Source of the DNA: JACKJA01 sp050297015
GTDB taxonomy: Bacteria; Pseudomonadota; Alphaproteobacteria; Micavibrionales; Micavibrionaceae
Reading direction: 5' to 3'
DNA: 64,000 nt
NCBI GenBank assembly: GCA_050297015.1
Contig: JBNKRZ010000032.1
Coordinates: 4,852-68,851, forward strand
Shown here piece after piece: positions 8,755-16,253 of this stretch (within the stretch, counting starts at the first letter, position 1; each line of letters opens with the position of its first letter). A model generated the notes under the pieces. That model made no database searches and was not told the origin of the DNA. It saw only the letters and a program-made list of their open reading frames with translations. A program made the translations under genes and the position numbers.

Positions 8755-9453
8755 ATGAAATTCAACCTTCTCACCCTCTTCCCGGACATGTTCCCCGGTT
8801 TTCTCGGCCATTCACTCGCCGGGAAAGCGCTGGAGCGCGGCGACTGGTCGTATGAGGCCGTCAACATCCGCGACTTCGCGCAAGGCGTCCATAAAACCGT
8901 AGACGACACCCCGTACGGCGGCGGCGCGGGCATGGTGATGCGCGCCGATGTGATTGAAAAAGCCGTGCTCTCCCTGCCTAAGCCGGGACGTAAATTTTAC
9001 CTCTCCCCGCGCGGACGTGTATTCAACCAGCGCCTGGCCGAGAAATTAAGCGCCACACCGGAAATCACAATGCTCTGTGGGCGCTATGAGGGCGTCGATC
9101 AGCGCGTTCTTGACGCTTATGAATTCGAGGAAATATCCGTTGGCGACTTCGTTTTGTCCGGCGGGGAGCCCGCAGCCTTGCTAATGATGGATGCGTGCAT
9201 CCGCCTCTTACCCGGCGTGATGGGCAACACAGAAACCGTCAGTGAGGAAAGCTTTGCGGAGAGCACCGGCGGCTTGCTGGAATATCCGCATTACACCCGC
9301 CCCGCCGATTGGGTGGCCGCGGATGGCCGCTCATTCAGCGTGCCGGATATTCTAAAATCCGGCGATCACGGGAAAATAGAAAAGTGGCGAAAAGAACAAG
9401 CTCTAAAAATAACAAAAGAGCGCCGGCCGGACTTGCTGCTTGACCGAACCTAA
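8755..9453 (+). CDS. trmD: tRNA (guanine37-N1)-methyltransferase
   Basis: SPOUT methyltransferase making m1G37 in tRNAs with G36, which prevents +1 frameshifting. The 232-residue protein has the N-terminal NLLTLFPDMF, the YGGGAGMVM loop, the knotted SAM site LCGRYEGVDQR plus EISVGDFVLSGGE, and the C-terminal TRPADW and ERRPDLL elements. The gene is intact, but a decayed copy of its last about 115 bp lies about 690 bp downstream (10029-10140), beyond an unrelated gene on the other strand. Confidence 0.97.
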   Translation: MKFNLLTLFPDMFPGFLGHSLAGKALERGDWSYEAVNIRDFAQGVHKTVDDTPYGGGAGMVMRADVIEKAVLSLPKPGRKFYLSPRGRVFNQRLAEKLSATPEITMLCGRYEGVDQRVLDAYEFEEISVGDFVLSGGEPAALLMMDACIRLLPGVMGNTETVSEESFAESTGGLLEYPHYTRPADWVAADGRSFSVPDILKSGDHGKIEKWRKEQALKITKERRPDLLLDRT

Positions 9454-9458
9454 TTCCG

Positions 9459-9983
9459 TTATTGAAGAGTGGCTCTCATAGGCAAAACGGGGTTCACCTG
9501 CGTCTTTTGTCGCACGCGCTCAAGATTCTCCCCGTTCACGAGAACGCCCAAAACAATCTCTGAATCTTTCAAATGTACAGCACAGGGTACACCGTTTTCG
9601 ATTTGGACTTCAGAGAGCACCTCAACACCCTCTATATCTTTGATACGCACAAAATAACCTGTACAGGGATCTCCCTCCGAGCGTTCTTTGGGAAGAAATA
9701 TAAAGTCCTCTCCCGGCAAGCGTTTTCGTAACATTTCAAAAGGTTCCGGCGCCTGAAAATGATCGCCCCCCAAGTAAATATCAGCGCTGCCGTCTACATA
9801 CGCGGCAACGAAGTGAATGTCATTCACCGGCAAACTCATGACAAGTTGGAAGCCATCAACAAGCGGCAGCTCTTTTACTGAATTATCCCGCATAACAAAG
9901 TCCTTCCCAAGAAAAGTTGTTATGTCTTTAGCATCGCGGATTATAGTCACAATTATGTGAAAAGCAACCCGATATTTCTTCAT
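9459..9983 (-). CDS. Hypothetical protein inserted between trmD and rplS
   Basis: A 174-residue protein I do not recognise. It has no signal peptide or clear transmembrane helix and no cysteine pattern. It is rich in beta-branched residues (FVAAYVDGSADIYLGG, GYFVRIKDIEGVEV), suggesting a small soluble beta-rich fold. It runs tail-to-tail with trmD, the two stops 5 bp apart. It is flanked by the real trmD 3' end on one side and a degenerate trmD 3' end on the other, so it may have arrived on an inserted segment. The start MKKYRVAF is preceded by GGGGATAA, a plausible ribosome-binding site. Confidence 0.7.
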   Translation of the reverse strand: MKKYRVAFHIIVTIIRDAKDITTFLGKDFVMRDNSVKELPLVDGFQLVMSLPVNDIHFVAAYVDGSADIYLGGDHFQAPEPFEMLRKRLPGEDFIFLPKERSEGDPCTGYFVRIKDIEGVEVLSEVQIENGVPCAVHLKDSEIVLGVLVNGENLERVRQKTQVNPVLPMRATLQ

Positions 9984-10028
9984 TTATCCCCATGAATAAA
10001 TGAGGGAAGCGCAGATCCCCCCTTACCA

Positions 10029-10140
10029 AGCGCACCCGACGTTCCAATATCCGGCGATCACAGCAAAACGGCGCAGGCGTCACGATCAGGCTTCAGCACT
10101 CACAAAAGAGCGCTGCCCGGACTTGCAGGATAATGAATGA
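10029..10140 (+). pseudogene. Decayed duplicate of the trmD 3' end
   Basis: This stretch aligns with the last part of trmD (9337-9453). It opens SAPDVPISGDH against SVPDILKSGDH. After a 2-base net deletion it ends QASALTKERCPDLQDNE and a stop, against QALKITKERRPDLLLDRT. Nucleotide blocks such as ATCCGGCGATCAC and ACAAAAGAGCGC are identical. The frame is broken and there is no start, so it is a remnant. It could be the original trmD end displaced by an insertion that restored the gene, or the scar of a partial duplication. Confidence 0.7.
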
Positions 10141-10147
10141 GAACCTT

Positions 10148-10336
10148 TTACCGTTTTAAAGGTAAAAAATGCACACTTTGAGCTGACTCAGCCGCCTTGT
10201 CACGGGAAGAGATATCTTCGTTCGGATACTCAGATATCGCAGCGATAAAAAAAGCCATCCCGATAACAGGTGCCATTTTTTCCGCCGCACGCCTGAAAGC
10301 ACGGCGGCGCCCTACTTGTTTTTTCGTTAATAGCAT
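10148..10336 (-). CDS. Possible small membrane-associated protein
   Basis: A 62-codon frame starting MLLTKKQVGRRRAF. The ATG at 10336 follows GAGGTTGTG; the preceding codon is a GTG that could also serve as start. A basic N-terminus is followed by one short hydrophobic segment (APVIGMAFFIAAIS, about residues 27-40) and a polar tail. I know no relative. The good ribosome-binding site is the main argument for it. A competing plus-strand frame (10197-10469) has none. It may be non-coding. Confidence 0.3.
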   Translation of the reverse strand: MLLTKKQVGRRRAFRRAAEKMAPVIGMAFFIAAISEYPNEDISSRDKAAESAQSVHFLPLKR

Positions 10337-10520
10337 CACAACCTCTATTTTTGTGTTTCTTATATTTTTTGTTAGCGCTTTATCCTATAAATTGCCTAAT
10401 AGCGCTAGGCAAAAAATGAAAAAGCGCATACAAATAAATGCCTCGCCTATAAAAGAAAAACTTGCATAGCCAGCCATTTCCCTGTACAAAGCCCTCTGAT
10501 TTTTAAACCCCATGAAAAAG

Positions 10521-10583
10521 ATAAGGGAACCGCGGGGCTGACAGCCCTATTTCGGGTTCTATGATAAGGGAAAGGAAACGACG
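10521..10583 (+). promoter_or_regulatory. Structured 5' leader of rplS
   Basis: A nested hairpin can form just upstream of rplS. An outer stem GAACC (10527-10531) pairs with GGTTC (10555-10559). An inner stem GGGCT (10535-10539) pairs with AGCCC (10543-10547). The sequence ATAAGGGAA occurs on both sides of it (10521 and 10565), the second copy leading into the ribosome-binding site AAAGGAAA. Ribosomal-protein leaders often bind their own product, so autoregulation by L19 is possible, but I cannot match it to a known leader family. Confidence 0.4.
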
Positions 10584-10994
10584 ATGAATATACTGAAAAA
10601 ATTTGAGACCAAAAATCTCGAACAAATACAAGAAAACACCAATATTCCTGATTTCTCCGCCGGAGATACAGTTAAGGTTAACGTGAAAATCCGTGAAGGT
10701 AACCGTGAGCGGGTACAGGCCTATGAAGGCGTTTGCATTGCCCGTAAGAGCGACGGCATCAATTCCAGCTTCACAGTTCGCAAAATCAGCTACGGCGAAG
10801 GCGTTGAGCGTGTATTCCCGCTTTACTCCCCCCGTTTGGACAGCATTGAGCTGATCCGCCGCGGTTCCGTCCGTCGTGCAAAGCTGTACTACTTGCGCAA
10901 CCTGCGTGGTAAAAAGGCCCGTATCGCCGAGCGTACAACCGGTCACGGTATCGAAGCCAAAGAAGCGAAATCAAAAGCAAAATCCAAGAAATAA
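10584..10994 (+). CDS. rplS: 50S ribosomal protein L19
   Basis: Large-subunit protein at the 30S-50S interface. The 136-residue protein shows the family motifs FSAGDTVKVNVKIREGNRER, the GVCIARKSDGINSSFTVR segment, FPLYSPRLDSIEL and the basic RRAKLYYLRNLRGKKARI end, plus a Lys/Ala-rich tail. A strong ribosome-binding site (AAAGGAAA) precedes the ATG. It is followed 23 bp later by a bidirectional terminator. Confidence 0.98.
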   Translation: MNILKKFETKNLEQIQENTNIPDFSAGDTVKVNVKIREGNRERVQAYEGVCIARKSDGINSSFTVRKISYGEGVERVFPLYSPRLDSIELIRRGSVRRAKLYYLRNLRGKKARIAERTTGHGIEAKEAKSKAKSKK

Positions 10995-11016
10995 TTTTGC
11001 TTACAAAAGGACAAAC

Positions 11017-11052
11017 AAAAAGCGCGGCCACATGGTTTCCGCGCTTTTTTTA
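11017..11052. terminator. Bidirectional terminator between rplS and an exported-protein gene
   Basis: A perfect 9-bp stem AAAGCGCGG (11019-11027) with CCGCGCTTT (11039-11047) and an 11-nt loop. It is followed on the plus strand by a run of T and preceded on the same strand by a run of A, so it can stop transcripts from rplS and from the convergent gene at 11078-11494. Confidence 0.88.
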
Positions 11053-11077
11053 TTCTATAATTGCGATAACATATTTT

Positions 11078-11494
11078 TTACGGCTTGAACTCGTATTTTG
11101 CCACGGCCGGCACAGTAATGCTCTGGCCGTTCCCCGTATCCCAGTTACAAGTTACGTGATCCTCATTAAGCGTCACATCACCACGAGAACCACCTGCAAC
11201 CCATTCCCCTTCAATTCCCGGTGAATTGCTAAGGATAACCGGATTATTTTCATCAGTGACATCGCACTTGGCAAATTCACTGCCGACAAAACAGTTATTG
11301 GCATCTTGCTTGCATCCCGCTTGCATGCGGAGGCGCCCGGCTTCCGTCGAAGGGAGTTCGTGAACATCATTAACAAAATCGCGCTCTGCCTCTGGATCAT
11401 GCCCAGAAGGAAGATCAGGACCGTCAAGCATATTCGATAACCCAAAAGCCGCCGCAACTGCTACACCTGCTAAAACCGGGAATTTAAATTTCAT
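11078..11494 (-). CDS. Exported hypothetical protein
   Basis: A 138-residue protein with an N-terminal signal or anchor segment (MKFKFPVLAGVAVAAAFGL, about residues 1-20) and four cysteines in the mature part (AGCKQ, NNCF, AKCD, TCNWD) that could form two disulfides, so it is probably periplasmic. I do not recognise the family. It is a single gene with its own promoter (TTGACA, 17 bp, TACATT at 11542-11570) and a clear AGGAGA ribosome-binding site, and it is convergent with rplS. Confidence 0.75.
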   Translation of the reverse strand: MKFKFPVLAGVAVAAAFGLSNMLDGPDLPSGHDPEAERDFVNDVHELPSTEAGRLRMQAGCKQDANNCFVGSEFAKCDVTDENNPVILSNSPGIEGEWVAGGSRGDVTLNEDHVTCNWDTGNGQSITVPAVAKYEFKP

Positions 11495-11541
11495 CTCACA
11501 CTCTCCTGTTCACATTGAGGCTTGCGCCTGATAGTAAAACT

Positions 11542-11570
11542 AATGTACTAAAAAACAGTTAACGTGTCAA
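11542..11570 (-). promoter_or_regulatory. Sigma-70-type promoter for the exported protein gene
   Basis: On the minus strand a perfect -35 box TTGACA (11570-11565) is followed after 17 bp by TACATT (11547-11542), four of six matches to the -10 consensus. The start codon of the gene at 11494 lies about 40 bp beyond. The palindrome GTTAAC lies in the spacer. Confidence 0.5.
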
Positions 11571-11588
11571 TGTTTATGGAAAATATCA

Positions 11589-12977
11589 ATGTCTGCACCG
11601 CGCACTTTATACGAAAAGATATGGAACGATCACCTTGTCGATACACAGAAAGACGGCACGAGCCTCATCTATATCGACCGTCACCTTGTTCATGAAGTAA
11701 CCAGTCCGCAGGCATTTGAAGGGCTACGGCTGGCAGAACGTCAGCTCCGCGCCCCTGCAAAAACACTGGCCGTAGCGGATCATAACGTCCCGACAACGGA
11801 CCGCTCCGAGGGGATTGTGGAGCCCGAAAGCCGGGTACAGGTCGAGACCCTTTCTGCCAACTGTAACGAATTCGGCGTCACGTTGTTCGATATGAACGAC
11901 AAACGTCAGGGAATCGTCCACATTATCGGGCCGGAGCAAGGCTTTACCCTGCCCGGTGCAACGATTGTCTGTGGCGATTCGCACACAGCCACCCACGGCG
12001 CGTTTGGCGCGCTTGCCTTTGGGATTGGCACATCAGAGGTCGAACACGTCATGGCAACCCAGACCCTGATCCAGCAACTTTCAAAAACCATGAGAATCAC
12101 AGTAAACGGCAAACTGCCAACCGGCGTGACCGCGAAAGACATGGTCCTGCACATTATCGGTGAAATCGGCACCGCCGGCGGGACAGGCCATGTCATCGAA
12201 TTTGCCGGACAAGCCATGCGCGACCTGTCAATGGAGGGACGCATGACGGTCTGTAACATGGCAATCGAAGCAGGCGCGCGTGCGGGCATGATTGCCCCGG
12301 ATGAAAAAACCTTTGAATATCTGAAGGGCCGCCCCTACGCCCCCCAAGGTGCGGAGTGGGACAAAGCGGTTGCCTACTGGTCTACACTTCCCTCCGATGA
12401 TGGTGCGACCTATGACAAGGAAATTGTGATTGATGCGGCCTTTATCACACCGACCGTCACATGGGGAACCAGCCCGCAAGATGTTCTGCCTATTACAGAA
12501 TCCGTACCGGAAGCGGAGAACGAAACGATCCAGCGCGCTCTGGAGTATATGGGCCTGACCTCCGGCACGCCTCTGACCGCGATTGAGATCGACAAAGTGT
12601 TTATAGGCTCTTGCACCAACGCCCGGATCGAGGATATCCGCGAAGCCGCTAAAATTGCCAAGGACCGTAAAGTCGCCAAAAGCGTGAAATTGGCTATGGT
12701 GGTTCCCGGCTCCGGCCTCGTTAAGGAACAAGCCGAATCCGAAGGACTTGATAAAATTCTGATCGAATCCGGATTCGAATGGCGGGAACCGGGCTGCTCC
12801 ATGTGTCTGGCCATGAATGCTGATCGTCTGGCTCCGGGAGAGCGCTGTGCCTCTACATCCAACCGGAATTTTGAAGGCCGTCAGGGCCGCGGGGGGCGCA
12901 CGCACCTGATGAGCCCGGCCATGGCGGCTGCGGCCGCCATCACAGGCCACTTGACGGACGTACGGGAATTGGATTAA
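11589..12977 (+). CDS. leuC: 3-isopropylmalate dehydratase, large subunit
   Basis: Aconitase-family subunit of isopropylmalate isomerase in leucine synthesis. The 462-residue length matches bacterial LeuC. Three cysteines for the 4Fe-4S cluster are visible: IGSCTNARIEDI and the pair in EPGCSMCLAMN. Substrate-site motifs include GDSHTATHGAFG. Its partner leuD is separated from it by an HD-domain gene, which is unusual. A short SD-like GGA precedes the ATG. Confidence 0.98.
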   Translation: MSAPRTLYEKIWNDHLVDTQKDGTSLIYIDRHLVHEVTSPQAFEGLRLAERQLRAPAKTLAVADHNVPTTDRSEGIVEPESRVQVETLSANCNEFGVTLFDMNDKRQGIVHIIGPEQGFTLPGATIVCGDSHTATHGAFGALAFGIGTSEVEHVMATQTLIQQLSKTMRITVNGKLPTGVTAKDMVLHIIGEIGTAGGTGHVIEFAGQAMRDLSMEGRMTVCNMAIEAGARAGMIAPDEKTFEYLKGRPYAPQGAEWDKAVAYWSTLPSDDGATYDKEIVIDAAFITPTVTWGTSPQDVLPITESVPEAENETIQRALEYMGLTSGTPLTAIEIDKVFIGSCTNARIEDIREAAKIAKDRKVAKSVKLAMVVPGSGLVKEQAESEGLDKILIESGFEWREPGCSMCLAMNADRLAPGERCASTSNRNFEGRQGRGGRTHLMSPAMAAAAAITGHLTDVRELD

Positions 12978-12989
12978 ACCCGTGGTGCT

Positions 12990-13691
12990 ATGATTGCATA
13001 CACTGATTTACCGGATAACTTTAACGTCGAGACGGACAAACTGTTCCGCACCGCAATTCTGCCCTTTATAGAGGCGGAGATATGCCGTCTGGAGGAATAC
13101 GAAAAAGACCGCCCCGAAGATGCCTCCTACATCTTTCATGAACATATTCACCGTGCCGCGCGGGAAATGGAGCTGACGGCCCGTTACATGGGATGGCATG
13201 AGCCAGTTTGCACCAACCTGTACTGGGCCATGTTGCCGCACGATATCGGCAAGCGCAAAATAGACGTAGCCCTTTGGGATATGGAAGACAAACCTTCCGA
13301 GGACATCAAAGAAGAGCGCCGCGCCCACACCGATTACGGTCTAAAGATTGTTGAAAAACACCTCGGCCACCTGACGCACCCCTTTATTGATTTGATGGTT
13401 GACATTATCGCCAACCACCATGAAAACGTTGACGGCTCCGGCTATCGCGGCTTGACGGGAGATCAGCTCTCCACCCCCGTACGCCTCGCCGCAATCATTG
13501 AAAGCTTTGACGGCTACCAGACATGGCGTCCGCATTTTGGCGACCGGGACATTACCACCCCCGGCGTACTCAAACGCATGCGCGATGAAAAATTCAGTCT
13601 ATACGACATGACACTCTTTAAAGCATTTGAAGAGATGAAAATGAGTGAATATACTGACGCACGCCCACAAGAAACAGGAAGTAATACATGA
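12990..13691 (+). CDS. HD-GYP-like phosphohydrolase located inside the leucine operon
   Basis: A 233-residue single-domain HD protein. The HD-GYP-type metal and signature residues are recognisable in order: HEHIHRAAREMEL, the HD pair in PHDIGK (Lys conserved), HTDYGLKI, NHHENVDGSGYRGL, and a later Asp in IIESFDGYQ. The third motif reads GSGYRG instead of GSGYP, so it is a divergent HD-GYP. Known HD-GYP proteins hydrolyse cyclic di-GMP or related dinucleotides; whether this one does is unknown. There is no receiver or other sensor domain. It starts 12 bp after leuC and overlaps leuD by 4 bp, so it is co-translated with the leucine genes. Confidence 0.8.
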   Translation: MIAYTDLPDNFNVETDKLFRTAILPFIEAEICRLEEYEKDRPEDASYIFHEHIHRAAREMELTARYMGWHEPVCTNLYWAMLPHDIGKRKIDVALWDMEDKPSEDIKEERRAHTDYGLKIVEKHLGHLTHPFIDLMVDIIANHHENVDGSGYRGLTGDQLSTPVRLAAIIESFDGYQTWRPHFGDRDITTPGVLKRMRDEKFSLYDMTLFKAFEEMKMSEYTDARPQETGSNT

Positions 13692-14293
13692 CGCCTTTTA
13701 CAACGCTTTCCGCGATTGCCGCTCCTCTTCCGCTCGTCAATATCGACACGGATATGATTATCCCTAAGCAGTTCCTGAAAACCGTCAAACGCACAGGGCT
13801 GGGCGTTAACGCGTTCGACGAGTTGCGCTATAACGAGGACGGCAGCGAAAACCCCAATTTCGTCCTAAATAAAGAACCATTCAGAAACGCTCAAATTTTA
13901 ATCGCGGGTGAGAATTTCGGCTGTGGCTCCAGCCGGGAACATGCACCGTGGGCTCTACTCGACTTTGGAATCCGTTGCATTATAGCACCGTCTTTCGCAG
14001 ATATATTCTTCAACAATAGCTTTAAGAATGGGATATTACCCATTGTTCTAAAAAAAGAAAATGTAGACACCCTTATGAAGGATGCTGAAGATGGGCACGA
14101 AATGACCGTCAATCTGGAAAAACAAATCATCCGCTGCGCCAATAATGAATACAGCTTTGATATAGACCCGTTCCGCAAAGAATGTTTGCTCAAGGGGCTG
14201 GATGATATCGGCCTGACGCTGGAAAAAGAAAGCAAAATCGCCGCCTTTGAACAACAAGACCAGCAAAAACGCTCATGGATGAGTGCCGCGTAA
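13688..14293 (+). CDS. leuD: 3-isopropylmalate dehydratase, small subunit
   Basis: Swivel-domain subunit that completes isopropylmalate isomerase with LeuC. The 201-residue protein has the N-terminal NIDTDMIIPKQFLK, the GENFGCGSSREHAPWAL motif and ADIFFNNSFKNGILPI, all diagnostic. Its start overlaps the HD gene (ATGA), and its stop overlaps the next start (TAATG). Confidence 0.98.
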   Translation: MTPFTTLSAIAAPLPLVNIDTDMIIPKQFLKTVKRTGLGVNAFDELRYNEDGSENPNFVLNKEPFRNAQILIAGENFGCGSSREHAPWALLDFGIRCIIAPSFADIFFNNSFKNGILPIVLKKENVDTLMKDAEDGHEMTVNLEKQIIRCANNEYSFDIDPFRKECLLKGLDDIGLTLEKESKIAAFEQQDQQKRSWMSAA

Positions 14294-14976
14294 TGATACT
14301 CCCGTTCAAAAAGAAAAAACCGCACAAAACCCGCGAAGGCAAAATCGGCCTGACGTTAAAGGCGCACGGCATAGAAACCGTCATTGATATTGGTGCAAAC
14401 CGCGGTCAGACCCATGATAACCTGCGCATGGGCGGTTTTACCGGACCGATCATCTCCGTCGAGCCTCTTCCTGCGCTACAGGACGAATTGCAAGCTAAAG
14501 CGGCCAAAGACCCGTTATGGACGGTTCTGCCGCCTCTGGCGCTGGGCGACCACAATGGCGAATGTACGATGAACGTCTCCGAAGCCAGTGACATGAGCAG
14601 CCTTCTCCCCTCTTCCGATGCGCTTATGACGGCCCTGCCCCGTACGCGCACGGTTGAAAACGTTACGGTTCCCATGAAAACGCTTGATGCTCTGTATGAA
14701 GAACTTAACCTCACCGGGAAAAAGGTCTTCGTCAAAATGGATACGCAGGGCTATGAAATGCCTATTCTGCACCACGCGCCCCAAACACTGGAACAAGCCG
14801 CGGGGCTACAGCTTGAAATGTCTCTGTTTGAGCTTTATGAAGGAGAAACCCTGTTCGATGAGATCATCGCTTTCTTAAAGGAAAAGGGCTTTAAGGCGCA
14901 TATGCTGATAGAAACAAACTTTTCCCGCAAACTGAACCGTCAGCTACAGGTAGACGGCATCTTTTTTAAGGACTAA
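14293..14976 (+). CDS. FkbM-family methyltransferase
   Basis: SAM-dependent methyltransferase of 227 residues. The SAM-binding loop is VIDIGANRGQTHDNLR, followed by the acidic end of strand 2 in ISVEPLPALQ. FVKMDTQGYEMPILH is the hallmark 'KxDxQGxE' of FkbM proteins, which O-methylate sugars or secondary metabolites. I chose the ATG at 14293, which overlaps the leuD stop (TAATG); an earlier in-frame ATG lies inside leuD. It sits between leuD and leuB, 3 bp before leuB. No link to leucine synthesis is evident, so it may be a passenger. Confidence 0.85.
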   Translation: MILPFKKKKPHKTREGKIGLTLKAHGIETVIDIGANRGQTHDNLRMGGFTGPIISVEPLPALQDELQAKAAKDPLWTVLPPLALGDHNGECTMNVSEASDMSSLLPSSDALMTALPRTRTVENVTVPMKTLDALYEELNLTGKKVFVKMDTQGYEMPILHHAPQTLEQAAGLQLEMSLFELYEGETLFDEIIAFLKEKGFKAHMLIETNFSRKLNRQLQVDGIFFKD

Positions 14977-14979
14977 ATC

Positions 14980-16086
14980 ATGACCACCCATAAAATTCTT
15001 CTCCTGCCCGGCGACGGGATCGGCCCCGAAATCATTGCAGAAACACGCAAAGTCATTAGCTGGCTGGAAGAAAACACCGATATTTCCTTCAATCTACAGG
15101 AGGATCATCTCGGCGGCAGTGCGTACGACGCGTACGGCGAACCACTGACCGATGAGACATTAAGCACGGCGCGCGATTGCGATGCGATCCTTATGGGCTC
15201 GGTCGGCGGACCAAAGTGGGCGGATGTGCCCTACGAAAAACGCCCGGAGGCCGGCCTACTCAAGCTCCGCAAGGAACTGGATTTATTTGCGAACCTGCGC
15301 CCGGCGATCGTCTTTGACGCCCTCGTGGAAGCCTCTACACTCAAGGAAGAGGTTGTGAAGGGCCTCGATATCCTGATCGTGCGGGAACTCACCAGCGGCG
15401 TTTATTTTGGCGAACCGCGCGGCATTGAAGACCTGCCCAATGGTGAGCGCCGGGGATTCAACACCCAAACCTACACGACATCGGAAATCCGCCGCGTGGC
15501 GCAAGTGGCCTTTGATCTGGCCCGCAAGCGTGCAAACCGCGTTTGCTCCATGGAAAAATCCAACGTCATGGAAAGCGGCATCCTGTGGCGCGAGGAAGTC
15601 ACTAAACTGCACACGGAAAGCTATAGCGATGTGGAGCTTTCCCACATGTACGCCGACAATGGCGCGATGCAGCTCTGCCGCAACCCGCGCCAATTCGATG
15701 TGATTGTGACCGACAATCTGTTTGGTGATGTGCTCTCCGACGAAGCGGCGATGCTGACCGGAAGCCTTGGCATGCTGCCGAGCGCCTCCCTCGGTGCGCC
15801 GGGCACGCCGGGACTGTATGAGCCTATCCACGGCTCAGCCCCCGATATCGCCGGGCAAGGAATCGCCAATCCGCTGGCTACTGTGCTGAGCTTTGCGATG
15901 TTGCTGCGTTATTCTCTGTCGCGCGGCGATCTGGCCGCTATGATCGAAAGCGCCGTACAGGCCGTTTTAACCAGCGGGCTGCGTACGCCGGATATCATGG
16001 CGGAAGGCTGCACAAAAATTACGACCGCAGCCATGGGCGATGCCCTGATAAAAGCACTGGCCAAAGAACAGCGCAAAGCGGCTTAA
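14980..16086 (+). CDS. leuB: 3-isopropylmalate dehydrogenase
   Basis: NAD-dependent oxidative decarboxylase of the leucine pathway. The 368-residue protein starts with LLPGDGIGPEI, has the substrate-binding arginines in the ELDLFANLRPA region, RELTSGVYFGEPRG, the metal aspartates in NLFGDVLSDEAAMLTGSLG, and the NAD-site motif EPIHGSAPDIAG. It closes the leuC-HD-leuD-FkbM-leuB operon and is followed by a palindromic repeat and a terminator. Confidence 0.98.
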   Translation: MTTHKILLLPGDGIGPEIIAETRKVISWLEENTDISFNLQEDHLGGSAYDAYGEPLTDETLSTARDCDAILMGSVGGPKWADVPYEKRPEAGLLKLRKELDLFANLRPAIVFDALVEASTLKEEVVKGLDILIVRELTSGVYFGEPRGIEDLPNGERRGFNTQTYTTSEIRRVAQVAFDLARKRANRVCSMEKSNVMESGILWREEVTKLHTESYSDVELSHMYADNGAMQLCRNPRQFDVIVTDNLFGDVLSDEAAMLTGSLGMLPSASLGAPGTPGLYEPIHGSAPDIAGQGIANPLATVLSFAMLLRYSLSRGDLAAMIESAVQAVLTSGLRTPDIMAEGCTKITTAAMGDALIKALAKEQRKAA

Positions 16087-16108
16087 AGTCATTCCATTTA
16101 AATAAACC

Positions 16109-16192
16109 TCATCCCGAACGGATGTGAAGGATCTTTGACGATTGATAGGGGGCAGGATTCCTCCGCTTGTGTTACAAGCGTTCGGAATGACG
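16109..16192. repeat. Intergenic palindromic repeat, type B
   Basis: An 84-bp element with imperfect inverted ends, TCATCCCGAACG (16109-16120) and CGTTCGGAATGA (16179-16190). Inside are AAGGATC on the left and GGATTCCTCC on the right. It is of a different sequence type from the copies at 7444 and 61580 but has the same GTCAT/ATGAC style ends and the same placement directly after a housekeeping gene. It lies between leuB and the terminator. Confidence 0.75.
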
Positions 16193-16195
16193 CAG

Positions 16196-16226
16196 CAAAG
16201 AAAAAGGCCCGGCAAAACCGGGCCTT
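16196..16226 (-). terminator. Terminator of the pilin gene (convergent with leuB)
   Basis: A 9-bp stem AAGGCCCGG (16204-16212) with CCGGGCCTT (16218-16226) and a CAAAA loop. Read on the minus strand it is followed by a strong T run (TTTTTCTTT), so it mainly ends the pilin transcript. On the plus strand the run after it is weak, though it may still stop leuB transcripts. Confidence 0.85.
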
Positions 16227-16253
16227 CCGTATTCTGTAATGTGCGGGTAACGC

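Larger units (their letters stand above)
10141..10583. other. Gap before rplS, mostly without recognised content
   Basis: The 443 bp between the trmD remnant and rplS are AT-rich and hold no gene I recognise. They contain one possible small minus-strand gene (10148-10336), two AGCGCT palindromes around 10375-10415, and a structured leader just before rplS (10521-10570). No promoter is clear enough to place. It is an unusual amount of non-coding DNA for a block that is compact in most relatives. Confidence 0.5.

Noticed and set aside
10197..10469. A 90-codon plus-strand frame in the gap before rplS.
   Set aside because: It lacks a ribosome-binding site and overlaps the better supported minus-strand frame at 10148-10336; its hydrophobic stretch comes from AT-rich DNA.
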